DNA of 64,000 bases, taken from contig NC_087062.1 of NCBI RefSeq assembly GCF_963678635.1, positions 37,782,518-37,846,517 of the forward strand, read 5' to 3'. Positions 11,201 through 22,235 of the stretch are shown here, piece after piece. Under the pieces are notes generated by a model. The model worked only from the letters and a program-made list of their open reading frames with translations, had not been told where the DNA came from and ran no database searches. The position numbers were made by a program, and so were the translations under genes. Source of the stretch: Symsagittifera roscoffensis (Eukaryota; Xenacoelomorpha; Acoela; Convolutidae). Numbering within the stretch: the first letter of the stretch is position 1; each line of letters starts with the position of its first letter.

Positions 11201-12342
11201 ACATACGCTGCTATGTTGGTGTCTTGGACATTCGCTTCGAGATTTGCTTCTTCGCTGATAGCATTAACATTGGAAGAGTTGCAGAGTCGTGCGTAGTGTC
11301 CTCTTTTTGTGCACTTATTGCAAATCTTGTCTTTTGCTGGACATTGTTGGAGGTGACCGGGTCCGAACGGATTACCGCACTTAAAACAAGATTGCTTTCT
11401 GTCTCTGTTTTGTCGTTGCGAGCTTCCCCGCTGTGTTTGTCCTCGACCGCTATTGTTTCCTCTTCTGTTATTACGGTACGGGTCCCCTCCTCTTCTTTGA
11501 ATGAACCCAACTGGTTCTGTTTTTATACCCGTTTGTTGAAAAGGATTAGTCGTGGAACCCTGCTTGCGGATTTGGATTTGATTTTCCAACCCTTTTTCTC
11601 TGCGTATGGCGTATTCAAACGCTTGCTCTGGGGATTTGGTCTCGGCAAGTAGATCTTTTTGTACTTCATCATTTGTCATATTCGCTGTGAATAAATCTCG
11701 AATAATCTCTGTTTCTAATGTGTTATTGTTGCAATTGGGACATTTGAAGTTTCCTTTTATGACCAATTCAGTGAGCCCGCAGTGGAACTGTTCCAGCGTT
11801 TCTGTTTTATTCTGCTTTCTTGTGAAGGCCTCGTATCTATCAAATGTAACATTACGGTCTTTAATGAAAAGGTGTTCCAATCGATTCCAGAATGCTCTTG
11901 TTGATATTTCTTGTATCTTTATGTCGGGATAGTGTTGGTTTAGGCGTCTTTGACCTTCGTTACCAAGACTTAGGTAAATGTAGCTTCTGACTTTTATGTC
12001 GGCTTCCTCCCATGGTGTTCCATCCACGGTGGGTCCCAAGTTGTCCAGTTGTGCACATTGGTTGTCCCATTGTATCTTTTTTTCTTGGTTACGAATGTTC
12101 CTGTCCCTGGTTTGTGCTTGAGTTTCCCCTTCTATCGGGAGTTCATAACCGGGTTCTTGCGGTTTTCTCACTGCAGGTGGATCTCGTAATAACTTTTGCA
12201 GGTTTATGCCATCTTTTGCGACAATTCCTAAGTAGAGTTGCTGGTTCCACTTCTCCCACTCTGTTGGCGGTTCCGCCGAGGCTTTTTGCCAGAATGGGGC
12301 AATGCCGAGTGGGTTTTTTGTTGTAAGTGCTGGCTGCGCCAT
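8236..12342 (-). CDS. LTR-A Gag-Pol: Gag, aspartic protease, RT, RNase H, start of integrase
   Basis: 1368 codons before TAA. Residues 1-300 are Gag, ending in a basic RGG-rich stretch. Two zinc knuckles follow near 317-352 (CFKCGNPFGPGHLQQC and CNKCTKRGHYARLC). The protease active site is FIADTGSPTSFV near 439. RT motif A is TIDLRYAYSQL and the catalytic box is FLDDILI near 755. RNase H begins RIVCDASREGIGAALEQ near 905. The integrase HH pair is in LTHPGQGSMLEAAKH at the end. There is no Gag/Pol frameshift: the whole polyprotein is one frame. The start ATG is the only Met before about residue 220. Its A is the last base of the LTR and its TG begins the primer-binding site. The stop falls between the HH and CC pairs of the integrase zinc finger. 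Confidence 0.93.
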   Translation of the reverse strand: MAQPALTTKNPLGIAPFWQKASAEPPTEWEKWNQQLYLGIVAKDGINLQKLLRDPPAVRKPQEPGYELPIEGETQAQTRDRNIRNQEKKIQWDNQCAQLDNLGPTVDGTPWEEADIKVRSYIYLSLGNEGQRRLNQHYPDIKIQEISTRAFWNRLEHLFIKDRNVTFDRYEAFTRKQNKTETLEQFHCGLTELVIKGNFKCPNCNNNTLETEIIRDLFTANMTNDEVQKDLLAETKSPEQAFEYAIRREKGLENQIQIRKQGSTTNPFQQTGIKTEPVGFIQRRGGDPYRNNRRGNNSGRGQTQRGSSQRQNRDRKQSCFKCGNPFGPGHLQQCPAKDKICNKCTKRGHYARLCNSSNVNAISEEANLEANVQDTNIAAYVDYLQAGDVVPGWEFINPDDNSVNAVHYEEETAGNLTTNDLIGHLIRVKIGTNSVTFIADTGSPTSFVNNKTAVILENTVPRTRRIQLNQNDEANRMVCYNGYKIPAFGRLIAPIESGGWTINTAPFVVVDDKRANILGRNLLPQLGIHLQQEKPTGKSINYITDPEQSDTAITNWVKTTYPALCTRIGRSKNHEIHTKFLHDFKALQQKGRRIPIHIQEKVEQELKSLIDQGHIVKLDSCSDKQFISPIVITVKKDQSIKLAMDSKQINKAIHKNKYQMPNIDVLLDNVAQSAQEGNGKPGTTYFSTIDLRYAYSQLKLDEKTKTQCNFSIIGGQATGTYQFQTGFYGLTDMPAEFQKAIDLTLNNEKDTFAFLDDILIISHGTKEQHMEKLKKVLDKLDQENMAISLNKCKFGCKEVEWLGFIINEYGTIPMHKKTEAITNLQHPKTFKQLKSFMGSIHHLNKFIPNLAQLCTPLRPLLSSSSKFHYVWNQEHEKAFQTILTAVRNITENRHFVSNRETRIVCDASREGIGAALEQETPDGWGTVAYASRFLNACENKYSVNELELLAAVWAIDHFKYYLYGRRFTLITDHQALVSALNSNKSNKTYQSRLTRWIDRLIPFDFDIKHLSGSKMGLIDYISRHPVGKPQPPAYWDEHFVVALIDDFISCLEFQDSTIANIEMIENPYGFLSTLQLDRNENFNRSLSHTKETHFTVNDHSLSNSHSPSRSKFSNFSQSNRNISNYSPDNSNICHQPSTNHLRKEEIASSHQQQQVCFNSTYINPAANNMSRQLQTGMSLPPFKRIMRKCHSGQQTTLSFPPAKHTSFAEMPVEPGQSTLSFSDVRHQVIPSQDSFTFVRKSDQLCQTDPEEQTECQAISMEDGDVPLFRKNLRKALDVDFIAAATKRDRNLQPLINMIRNQKWEQIKACYGPYFYNVRDRLSVRDNVLLYDDRVVIPKQLRQIVLDSIHLTHPGQGSMLEAAKHIWYP
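12329..12341 (-). promoter_or_regulatory. LTR-A primer-binding site
   Basis: TGGCGCAGCCAGC follows the 5' LTR with no gap. TGG pairs with the CCA end of a tRNA. I cannot say which tRNA. The site lies within the first codons of Gag. Confidence 0.8.
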
Positions 12343-12709
12343 GTTATACCCTCAACCGTTGGGTGAGGTATACACTGTGTAATCTATGTAGTCAAAGTCA
12401 ATGCTTGATCGCTAACTGAGAATAGAATACGAAGAGATAGAGAACAACTTAAATTCAGTTACGAAAGTTAAGTCTGATTCGAATCTGACCTCGAAATCAT
12501 GAGAGAGACAGAGACTCATAAATAACTATTGAATATGGTGTTAGGTTTAATAGGTACTTAATTTAGATCAGACTTCTATATAATTCAATTTACATAAGTA
12601 TATATGGTTAGCACTCAAGATGGATATACTGTCTTAGGTAGACATAGTTCTAATATATCCGAATGGATATCAGTTCATATCGGTACCTACTGTATCCGTA
12701 TGGATAACA
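12342..12709 (-). repeat. LTR-A 5' LTR (368 bp)
   Basis: Partner of 5148-5515, same length and same ends. Base 12342, the last LTR base in sense orientation, supplies the A of the Gag start codon. Confidence 0.95.
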
Positions 12710-13250
12710 GATTTGTAACCGAAAAAACATTCAATTTGCTACAGGAAATTGAAATTATGTTACGAAAATTGGCACAGGGTTTTAACAAGCCATCTAAAAC
12801 CGTTACCATTAAACACTAGACTGCTAAAAGACTTTAATTATCCGGCAATTTTACTCAACGGATTAGGCGATGAAAATTTGCTACAACCGTCCTAAATACA
12901 ATTTTCTTCAGATATAAAATAACGGTTAAACATATTACCATTAAGTTTTTCAAAACTGGAAAATGTCATGCCATTTCGGGAAAATTCAAAAAAATTACCA
13001 CTCTATATCAATTTAGGTTCGCTGAACCATCAATTAAATAAAAATTATCGAACAAAAAAGACTTATCTTCAAACAGCAAATTAATACTAATTTTTTTTAA
13101 AACTCATTCTATGAATTTGGAACAATTGACTTGAACAACAAATCTTCGCGAGCGCTCTAACAAATTATAAAATTAATTTCAGACTTCTAATGATTTTCAA
13201 AAATTTTTTCTTGAAAAAAAAACACAGGCAGCTTAAGGGATGGTTGGATA
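12710..13250 (+). pseudogene. LINE copy B, part after the LTR-A insertion
   Basis: It opens with the second GATTT copy (12710-12714). The frame beginning FVTEKTFNLLQEIEIML and, further on, FNYPAILLNGLGDENLL resemble the region after the LINE RT thumb, where a block like PILLYG usually occurs. This fits the break point at 5147. It is broken by many stops. The 3' end of the LINE is not defined. Confidence 0.45.
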
Positions 13251-14509
13251 GAATAATCAAAAATTTGTATACAAGAAACGCCTACCAGAGGACATAAAAA
13301 CGTCTACAGTGGCCATAAAAACGTCTGAGGGGGACTTTAAAAAACGTCTACAAAACGTAGCCTTCTGGGTTGAGTTTTCTTAATGAAAAAAAAATACAAT
13401 AGAAAATGTTGAAGATTTGTTGTAACTAAAAGCATTATTTCTTCCGAGTTTTAATAACATGGAAAACAAAATTGATCCCATTTTTTGGAATTTTACCAAA
13501 TTCCTCTTACATGTCAAAATCAAAACTGTGATAAAAAAAATTTGTGGAATTTTAGCTTGAAACGATTAGCTTGAAACGATCTTAAATTGTAAAAAAAATA
13601 TGCTTTATTTCATGTATCCTGTATAACTTAATCATAATAGAAATGAAATATCACAGCATATCCAAAATTGTCCTTGTTATCTTTATTCTGAAGCAACGCA
13701 GCTTACTAAAACCGAAAACTCGGCTAAATTAAAAGCAGATTTGAAAGTTTCAAATCAAAAATTGATCTTTAAAGTGTTTACTAAATTAAAAAGAAGTGAC
13801 CAGAATAGTCCAGACGCAACAAACTCCAACTCGACTGATGCCTAAACCCGTGAGAAGTTTACCCCCTTCCGCGTACCAGAGGAAAGTAAGAACCTAGTCT
13901 TAGTACATTCATACAGGGGTAGTAACACTGAAGAGAAGTTTAAAGTTCCTAATCGATGTCAGAAACAAAAATTAAAATGCGTCAATGTCCAAGATGGGAC
14001 CAACTCTGTTCTTAAGAACAAATATATTACCCCTGATAAAATTTTAATACATCAATGAGATAATTACTACGAAGTTTAACACAGATATGGTCATTGTCTA
14101 CAAAAAAATGCCAATATTAGATAAACTTGATGCCAATATGATTATGGATGAATCAAATAAGGCATTTGGAACTCAAGCAGGTTTTGAGGTGCTCAAACTG
14201 AACTCAGTGATGAACTTTCAAAACAAAATAGACAAAATAGGTTTTTGTTATGGGATAATATCCACTTCAATAATAATGACGGCGTACTTTTTTGAACGTA
14301 ATTTTTTTTACTTTCGTTTGTAAGTACTCTAGTAACTTTCCCAGAGTCAAACTATCCGAAGATGAAGCATTCAACCCCAATTCATCTACAAAGCGCCTTT
14401 TCAGCATTATCAACAATCTTATTCGAACAACAGTACTAGTACCAATAGCTTCCGAATGAACTCCTATAGGCGCCATCCTGACGTTTATCAAAATCAAAAA
14501 AATCTCTCT
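13251..14509. other. Unassigned AT-rich stretch
   Basis: No gene is recognised. At 13295-13360 ATAAAAACGTCT recurs in short imperfect direct repeats. Open frames at 14087-14323 (+, 78 codons) and 14267-14497 (-, 76 codons) have no motif I recognise. The minus frame (SLTLGKLLEYLQTK near its end) has a protein-like composition but no secure match. Confidence 0.3.
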
Positions 14510-14918
14510 TTTTCGAGGTCACAATCAAAATCACAAAATCACATCAAACTTTTGATTAGACGAAGGCTTTCTTCAAAAATTTAAATTAGTTATAGCGAAT
14601 CTTTGTCTGTGCTTATTTTTTATGATAGCAAAGAGCTAATGGCTTACGTTGTTTTGAATAGAAGAAACACAACACACTGTTTTCCATGAGTTGCCAAAGT
14701 TTTTTCCAGTAGAATTTATTCAGTGCCTCCTAGGCGCAATATTTTAACCAGAAAAAGGCCTTTTCAGCGCTTCTCATTACCATTAAATGTAGTTTTTATG
14801 TTTTTGCTACCAACTATCTATTCCATTAGCCACTACTAAATTCATTATGAAATTCATGATTTTTTGTCTGTTTTTCACAACAATGGCACTCTCTACTAGA
14901 ATGAAACATTTTCAATCA

Positions 14919-14945
14919 GATGACGTTCATCTAAATCCGGGTGCA
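14919..14945 (+). other. 2A-like motif DDVHLNPGA of LINE, block I
   Basis: DxHxNPG(P) after a hydrophobic stretch (FCLFFTTMALS). The final Pro has become Ala here. Other copies keep NPGP (20375-20401, 28170-28196, 34306-34332) or have NPKP (22550-22576). In many LINEs this motif lies just before the endonuclease. Confidence 0.5.
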
Positions 14946-16379
14946 CTGATAAATTTAAATCTCATCTCAAAAAAAATAGAAAACTACAAGAAAAAATGAA
15001 AGGCTTACATCTAATTTGCAGAAGCATAGCAAGGAAACATTCACACCTGAACTCACTTGTTTTTTTTTTAACTTTTGGTTTTTCGGAAAATCAAGTAAAT
15101 GGCTCAAACGAGCAAAAACTATGGGCTCTAGATAATGTAAACTTGTTTCGTTTGATGTGACAGATCCTCCGAAGACAACAGGAAACTAAAAGGAGCCGTA
15201 ATCATGCTTTTGGAGCCCAAAACATTTGATCCAAAACTACGCCAAGACTTAAGTTTTCTTCACAAAAAAAAATTGACAATTTATATATTGAATTTAAAAA
15301 TGCATCAATTGAAAAATATAAAACCCTTTCTAAATTTATCTTACACTCCAAGCAAAGTAAACAAAACTGAATTTCCTGAAAAACTTGCTCAGTCGATTGA
15401 CTATGCTCAACCAATTTACACTAATAGAATAGTTAAAGGCTATTACAAACTATAACATTGACGTAAGAGATTCACTTGATACAACTCCCGGCATTACTTA
15501 TAAAATACTTTTTACTCACTCGAAATCACCGGAAGGATACATTATTACTGATCTTATTGCAAAAGACCAAACAAACAAATCAATCCTTTTTACACATGCT
15601 ATGAAAACGGATCACTGGAAAATTATTTCATAACTGAACTTAAAGCAATTCGGACCAAACCTCCTATCAGGTGCAAAATGCGTGAAAAAGATCTACTCAG
15701 AGAATTTTTTAAAATCAAATCGGTCACCAATATTCGGGATAGCTTCTACCAGCAAAGTAGTCCAGAGGCAATGTTCAACGTTTTCAGACGAAAATTAAAT
15801 GAAAAAAGTGGGCTCCACGAAAACAGATTTTTTCTATGTTATAAAAAAGCAAAAGTAATCTTACAAGAAAAAACTTTGAATTCGCAGTTATTCAATTCAA
15901 AAAACTGAACGCAAAAAACGGAACATTATTAACGACACAAAAGCTCTAGAAAATCATTTAACATTTCTCTTCTCAGAATGGCAATTTTCCTTGATTATAA
16001 GTTTTCATACCTGAAAAAGGCACCAAGAAATGTCCCATTAAAGAACCACATCGAAACAAATCCATTAAAAAAACTCCTTTTTCGTTCAGATTTATAACTA
16101 CCGTAGTGTGTAAAAAAGAACTTCTCAAACCTAATGCAAAAAAAACCGCTTAAAGTATCTGAAATTTCATGATGGTTACTCTTGCAGATCGTTGGATTTA
16201 AATCTACACATCATATTTTCTAAAATGCATAACAGAAAAACAACGTTTTTCCACAGAAGCTGAGAAAACTATTACCACGCCAATATAAAAAAAGATGATC
16301 CTGAAGACCTGAAAATTAGATGTCTATCTCAATTACTGGAGAACTATCAAAAGTAATTGAAATTTAGTTATATTAGCAA

Positions 16380-17740
16380 ATTAATCAAAACTTTTTTATG
16401 TGAAAACCTTTCAAGCAACACTTAATTTGGCCCACATATCGTACTCAACAATTCATGCTAGTTTGTTTTGCACTGAAATATTTAGAAATTTGATTGATGC
16501 CAACAATTTCGTTGCTTGCTCAATATTGAAGCTCTCGAAAGCTTTTGATTTTATTGTTATTAACCATTTAACCAAAAACTCTATCAACATTTTTTTCTGA
16601 ATCTGCTATAGTCTTGGTAAATTGTTTCAGAGGCGAACAATGTCAGAAGAAAACTAAACAACACTGAACTGGACTGGTTCACCCTTCATCAGGGTATCCC
16701 TCAAGTCAGCGTATAAGGACCTCTCATTTTTAACCTGCACAACAATTATCTTAGCAAGCAACTGACCGACGCAAGCAGAAAAATTCAATAAGCAGATGAC
16801 ACAATTCTTTTTGTAATGATAGAAAAATTGAAACTGCACGAAGAGAACTTGAAAAATTTGCGATATTTTATCAAAGTTTTTTCGGTTACACTTGCTCCAA
16901 TTTAATGCTAGAAAACAGAGCTTATCATCTTCAGTAGAAAAACTGTTAGAAAACTTGAAAAAAACACAAATGCCCTGGACAGAGAAACCATGGAAGAAAA
17001 AATTATTGCAAAATCTCTCGGGGTAATATTAGACCAGTTTTAGAAACTGAACACGAAGTGAAGATAATCTTAAGCTAAGTGTCCGGCGGGATTCAAACAC
17101 TTCAGTCGATCAAAAACCTCTTCCTATCAAATCAAGACTTTTACTCATGAACGCACCCGCTGTCAGTATCTACACACCATCCTGCCATCCTTTTAAATGA
17201 AATTTCAGCAAATTTATCATCTCATGAGAAAAACTTCTAAGGTAGTTAATTGAAAATTGTAGTTAAGCGAATTTTGATTCATCATTATATCATAAATTTT
17301 AAAAAGGTACTACCAGTAACAATTTGTCTTGATGGGAAAGTGATTTGACATTTCTGGAGAAAAAAACATGTTAACACCTGCATACAAAACAATTCAACAT
17401 GAAAACAATCACAAAAACAAGAAGATAACATTAAGATAATTGAATTTTTTGTCGAAAAATTTTATGGGCATTACACTGAACAGGTTTATTTAAATAAATC
17501 AGAAACAGTTCGGAACAAGTTACACCATGTCAAACTCAATTTTAAGAAGATCCCTACTCACAGACAAGCAAAAACAACTTTTTAGGATAATTTTTGACAT
17601 TTATTGGGAGAAAATCTTACAGTTGCAACCTTGGGAAAAAAATTTAGTAAAATTTCTATTAGATTGTGATGCAATAAATTTCATGTTTTAATTTTTGTAA
17701 TTTAAAATTTTGCCGTTTTTGACAATTATTTTTAAAGATT
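16380..17740 (+). pseudogene. LINE RT to tail, type-a copy, block I
   Basis: Contains motif A (LSKAFD at about 16530-16560), the motif B region (IPQVSV, degraded from VPQGSV, at about 16695) and the catalytic box with a stop in place of its Tyr (TAA at 16789-16791, then GCAGATGAC). The tail follows: GGIQTLQSIK, then a block giving KSETVRNKLHHVK. It ends in GATTGTGATGCAAT near 17661. Confidence 0.65.
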
Positions 17741-17744
17741 TTTA

Positions 17745-18799
17745 TTTTGAGGTTTCCCTCAAGGCAGCGTATTAGGACTTCTCATTTTCAACCTGTACTT
17801 CAATTATCTTAGCAAGCAATTGACCAACTCAAGCAAAATAGTTCATTATGCAGATGACTCAATTCTTTTCTGTAATGATAAAAACACTAAAACTGCACCG
17901 CGAGAACTTGAAAAAATTTGCAATATTTTAAAAAATTCTTTCGGATACATTTGCTCCAATTTGATACTAAAAAACAAAGGTTATCATCTTCAGTAGAAAA
18001 TTTGTTAGAGAAGATGAAAAAAATCACACAAACGCTCTAGACAGAGAAATTATAGAAGAAAAAATTTAATCCAAAATATCTTGGGGGTAATATTAGACCA
18101 GTTTTAACAATTGATCACGAAGTGAAAATGATCTTGAGAAATACGTCCGTCGGGATTAAAACTTTTCAGTCGATCAAAAACCCCTTCCTATCAAAAAAAG
18201 ACTAATACTCATGAACGCACTCGTTGTCAATCATCTACACTATTGCGCCATCTTTTTAAATTTAATTTCACTAAATTCGTCATCTAATGAGAAAAACTAT
18301 TGAGCTAAGGATTTGAAACTTGTGATTGTGCAAAAATAGATTCTGATCTTAAATGTAAAAAAATGTATTACCCTGAACAGTGTTTCTTGATGAGAAAGTC
18401 GTTTGCCATTTCTCGAGAAAAAATCATATTACTATTTGCTTACGAAAAATTTCAATTTGAAAACAATCACAAAAATATAAACATAGGAAAAAAATTGAAA
18501 CTTTCGGCAAAAATTTTCATGGGCAGTACACAAAAAAATTTCTTTAAAAAATTAGTAACAGTTTTGAATAGCTTACACGATGTCAAATCAATTTCAAGAA
18601 GATCCCTACTTACAGAAAAGTGAAAACAAATTTGAGAAATAATGTTTACTTTTATTTAAAGAAGATAAAACTATGGAAAAGTTTAATTAGTAACATTTCC
18701 CTTAGATTGTGATGCAATCAATTAAATGCTTAAGACTTGTAGTTTGAAAGTTTGCCGTGTTTGACAATTTTTTATCATAATTATAATTTGACTTACGCT
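17745..18799 (+). pseudogene. LINE RT to tail, type-b copy, block I
   Basis: Begins again with the VPQGSV box, about 1.06 kb after the previous one. The catalytic box is intact at residue level (HYADDSILFCND at 17844-17879), unlike the type-a copy. Later frameshifts destroy the frame. The end has the same TGTGATGCAATCAATT word (18706-18722). Confidence 0.65.
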
Positions 18800-19205
18800 G
18801 GTTAATTTCATTTTATATAAAGAAGATCCAACAGTCGCAAACTATGGAAAAACTTAATTAGTAATATTTCCCTTAGATTGTGATGCAACCAATTAAATGC
18901 TTAAAAATTGTAGGTTGAAAACTTGCAGTGTTTGACAATTTTTTTATCATAATTATATTTTGACTTACACTGGTACATTTGAAAATCCTTTCAACTGGCA
19001 TATAAAGTGTATTTGTTTTCATTTATAACCACAAGCCTTGTAGTTTTTTTTTTTTCATTTTGTTGTTAGTTAATTGATAATTTTCTTTTATTTTGTTTCG
19101 GCAAAAAAACATTCATTTCATTTTTAGTATTTAATGTTTAATGAATAAATTGTTTTTTATTCTCAAACTTGACTTGACTTTAATTTATCTTTTGATATTA
19201 CTTTG
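18800..19205 (+). repeat. LINE 3' end with an extra tail fragment
   Basis: A third, partial tail (AAGAAGATCCAACAGTCGCA near 18822) precedes the 3' untranslated part (CAACTGGCATATAAAGTG, T- and A-rich runs). The 3' part recurs near 27045-27245 and 31775-31980 with nearly the same sequence. Confidence 0.55.
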
Positions 19206-19608
19206 AAAAATTTTCTGCGGTGCTTCAAAGTATAATGGAATGTTTTCACACTTTGCTTGATGCCAACTTTATTGATTTTCATCTTCAACGCCTCTACTGT
19301 ACAAACAACTTTTTTGCTGCTTTTTGGCCATTTTTTGTTATATTTTCAAATTATTTGCTTTATGCCATCGTTTTCATTTTTAATTACTCCTTCGAACGAT
19401 TGCATCCAAATAATCGCCAAAATTAGAAAAAATAGCCAGACAATAAAACTTGCCATTGCTTTTGAAATTATCTTTTGTCAAGACTATTTTAAGCAGTATT
19501 TGCAGTTGAACGCTCATTATCTGGTTCGTAACAAAATTGTTTGCAACATACGTTAGGCAATCTCAATTGTTTTGATACGGAAACATTTGTGTACAAACCC
19601 CTATCGTC
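19206..19608 (-). pseudogene. PLE fragment in inverted orientation, block I
   Basis: The plus strand here is the reverse complement of the PLE part at about 32800-33200 (for example CCTTCAACGCCTCTACTGT against the region giving GVEGEKCENLFHAKC in the direct copy). It covers RT motif A/B and the PHD-like segment. It joins a direct PLE fragment at about 19608. Equivalent joints lie near 27655 and 32385. Confidence 0.6.
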
Positions 19609-20035
19609 TAGTAAAGCAACAATCAAAAGACACATTTATGGCCGAAAACTACAACAAATTTTGAATTGCTTCCAGCTAACAAAAATCGAAAATGGCACTG
19701 ATAAATTGATCTCGAAAGTACAGAAGGATATCAAAAACTCATTACTCAAAAAAAAAATGAGAACTCATAATTGCTAAAATTTACTCAAAACTCAGAACTA
19801 CGGAAGCTCAGCCCGCTAGGTTATACGGTTTGGCTAAAGTACATGAGAATGAAATACCACTGCGTCCAGTTCTATCAACTACTGGCAGTAGTTGTCAAAA
19901 GCTGAACAAATTTTTGAACCCCTTTTTTGAAACAGTTGTTGGCGCAAACATTGAAACATCTACGAAAAGGGTACCCGAACTTGTTACTTAAAAGGCTGAC
20001 TTCGTTGCATAAGAACTTACAATTTACTTGGTTCT
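19609..20035 (+). pseudogene. PLE RT fragment, direct, block I
   Basis: Reads KRHIYGRKL, then after a shift ARLYGLAKVHENEIPLRPVL (about 19815-19875), the RT block that PLEs share. After ANIETSTK it jumps to a segment that in the fuller copy follows motif C, so the centre of the RT is deleted. Dead. Confidence 0.65.
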
Positions 20036-21640
20036 AATTACTACAAATTCTACTATTATTAATTGGAACTAGTTTAACTGTGCTTGTTTTTAAAATAGCA
20101 AAGAAATAGTAGCTTAGGTTGTTTTGAATAGAAGAAACACAAAAAACTGTTTTCCATGAGTTGCGAAAATTTTTTTCAGTGCCTCCCAGGCTCAATTTTT
20201 AAACCAGAAAAGTGCCTTTTCAACGCTTTTCATTATCATTAATTTTAGGTTTTATGTTTTTTCTATCAAATATCTATTACATTAGCCACTACTAATTTCA
20301 TTATAAATATCATGATTTTTTGTCTGTTTTTCACAACAATCGCACTCTCTTCTAGAATCAAATTTTTTCAATCGGATGACGTTCATCTAAATCCGGGTCC
20401 GCTGATAAATTTAAATCTCTTCTCAAAAAAACTAGAGAACTACAAAATTAATATGAAAGGCTTACATCTAATTTACAGAAGCATAGCGAGGAAACGTTCA
20501 AACCTGAAATCACTTGTTTTTTGTAATTTTTTGGTTTTTCGGAAACACGAGTAAATGATCAAACGAGCAAAGACTATGGGCTCTAGATAACGTAAAACTT
20601 GTTTCGTTTGATTTGACAGATCTTTCGAAGACAGCAGGAAACTAAGGGAAGCCGGAGTCATGCTTTTGGAGCTCAAAAAATTTAATCGTCAACTACCCCA
20701 AAACTTAAGTTTTCTTAACAAAAAAATGAAAATTTATAGATTGAATTGAAAACTGCATCAATTGAAAAATAAAAACCCTTTTTAAATTTATCTTGCAATC
20801 TAAGCACAGTAAACAAAACTGAATTTCCTGAAAAACTTGCTCAGTCAATTGACTATGCTCAATCAATTAACACTAATAGAATAGTGAAAGGCGAACAGAA
20901 CATCTCTCTTCTAAGAAAATTATTTAACACTTCTCCTCTCAAAATTGCAATTTTCCTTTAATGTAAATTTTCATACCTAGAGTTTTTCCTTGAAAAAAGC
21001 ACCAGTCAATCAAAAAACCCCTTCCTATCAAAAAAAGACTATTACTCATGAACGCACTCGTTGTCAGTCATCTACACTATCACGTTATCCTTTTAAATTT
21101 AATTTTAACAAATTTGTCATCTAAAAAAAAAAACTATTGAGCTAAGAAATTGAAATTGTTGATCGTGCAAAAATCGATTCATTATCTGAACTTAAATAAA
21201 AAAAAATGTACTACCAGTAAGAGTGTTTCTTGTTGAGAGAGTCGTTTGCCATTTCTCGAGAATAAAACATCTTACTACCTGCTTACGAAAAAAATCAATA
21301 TGAAAACAATCACAAAAATTATAAACTTGGAAAAGAAAATTGAAATTTTTGTCAAAAAAAATCATGGGCAATACATAAATAAGTTTCTTTTAATAACAGT
21401 TTTGAACAGGTTACACGATGTCAAAATCAATTTCAAGAAGATCGCTACTTACAGAAAAGCAAAAACTTTTTTTGAGAAATAATGTTTACTTTTATTCAAA
21501 GAAGATCCAACAGTCGCAAACTATGGATAAAATTAATTAGTAATTTTTCCCTCAGATTGTGATGCAATCAATTAAAGGCATAAATTTTTTAGTTTGAAAG
21601 TCTTCGTGTTTGACAATTTTTTAACGACAAATTATTTGAC
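20036..21640 (+). pseudogene. LINE copy with large internal deletion
   Basis: It has the leader and FFQSDDVHLNPGPL (20375-20401), KGLHLIYRSIARKRSNLKSL (20456-20515) and the endonuclease start. Near 20895 it jumps to the region just before the RT, and near 21003 to the tail (NALVVSHLHYH at about 21045-21085). RT motifs A to C are missing. It ends with the common LINE tail at about 21555. Confidence 0.55.
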
Positions 21641-22235
21641 AAACGGTTGTTGGCGGAAACATTGAAACATCTACGAAAAGTGCACCCGAACTTGTTACTT
21701 AAAAGGCTGACTTCGTTGCATAACAACTTACAATTTACTATAAAAAAAACCAACCGGAAAGGGGAACTTGCTTTTGAAGATTGAAATTGTAGTAAGTCAA
21801 GAAAGGAAGATCACGTGCAAATGGTATCGAAAATCAACTGATACTGAAATTATTTTGAGTTTTCACAGCTGTGCACCCCTCCAGCGCAAAAAAAAACATT
21901 GTGAAAGGAACAAGACATAAGTTGTTTTGGTGTAGCAGTAACCTAAACAATTTTGACGAAGCGATGAAAACCAACAAAGAAATTTAGAAGAAAAATTGGT
22001 ACCCAGAATCCTGGAAATCGAATATTGTGACAAAACATTGGAAAAAATTATAGACGAAACATAAAAAACTTCACAGAAAGCAAAAACTCAATGCAGTCAC
22101 GAGAAAATTGACAAACGGATTTTCTTTTTTGCAATATCGAGTAAACTTAAGTTTAAAATTCAAAGGTCACAATCAAAAACACAAAATCAAATCAAACTTT
22201 TAGACGAAGGCTTTCTTCAAAATTTTAAACTAGTT
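21641..22235 (+). pseudogene. PLE fragment: part after the RT palm
   Basis: After ANIETST-like sequence and the same jump as at 19970, it reads WYRKSTDTEIILSFHSCAPL and NNFDEAMKTNKEI, matching the second PLE (WYQKPTDTGTILNFRVCAPL at about 39635-39695). No endonuclease is recognised at its end. It passes into LINE leader sequence around 22235. The exact boundary is uncertain. Confidence 0.55.

Larger units (their letters stand above)
5148..12709 (-). mobile_element. LTR-A: young, nearly intact Ty3/gypsy-like LTR retrotransposon
   Basis: A 7562-bp element on the minus strand, inserted in an old LINE. It has two 368-bp LTRs differing at only two positions (AGTTCAGTTT against AATTCAATTT near 5390 and 12585), a GATTT duplication on both sides, a TGG primer-binding site directly after the 5' LTR and a purine run directly before the 3' LTR. 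One frame encodes Gag, protease, RT, RNase H and integrase in Ty3 order. The near-identical LTRs mean recent insertion. The single TAA at 8236-8238 is the only coding lesion I see. It is either dead by one mutation, or a sequencing error or read-through made that stop. Confidence 0.95.
14510..19205 (+). mobile_element. Dead CR1/L2-like LINE, composite block I
   Basis: A degenerate non-LTR element in normal order. A leader with a short hydrophobic run before DVHLNPG comes first (14919-14945), then KGLHL and an endonuclease-like segment (15000-15260), RT fingers and motif A (16400-16600, LSKAFD), then two tandem copies of the RT palm-to-tail part, then a 3' untranslated part ending around AACTTGACTTGAC at 19168-19182. 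Each portion is full of stops. The same order recurs at about 22.2-27.2 and 28.1-32.0 kb. The 2A-like NPGP start and VPQGSVLGP box are typical of CR1/L2-type LINEs. The clade is inferred from these boxes. Confidence 0.7.

Noticed and set aside
11122-11652. 176-codon plus-strand frame
   Set aside because: Shadow of the LTR-A Gag zinc-knuckle region on the minus strand.
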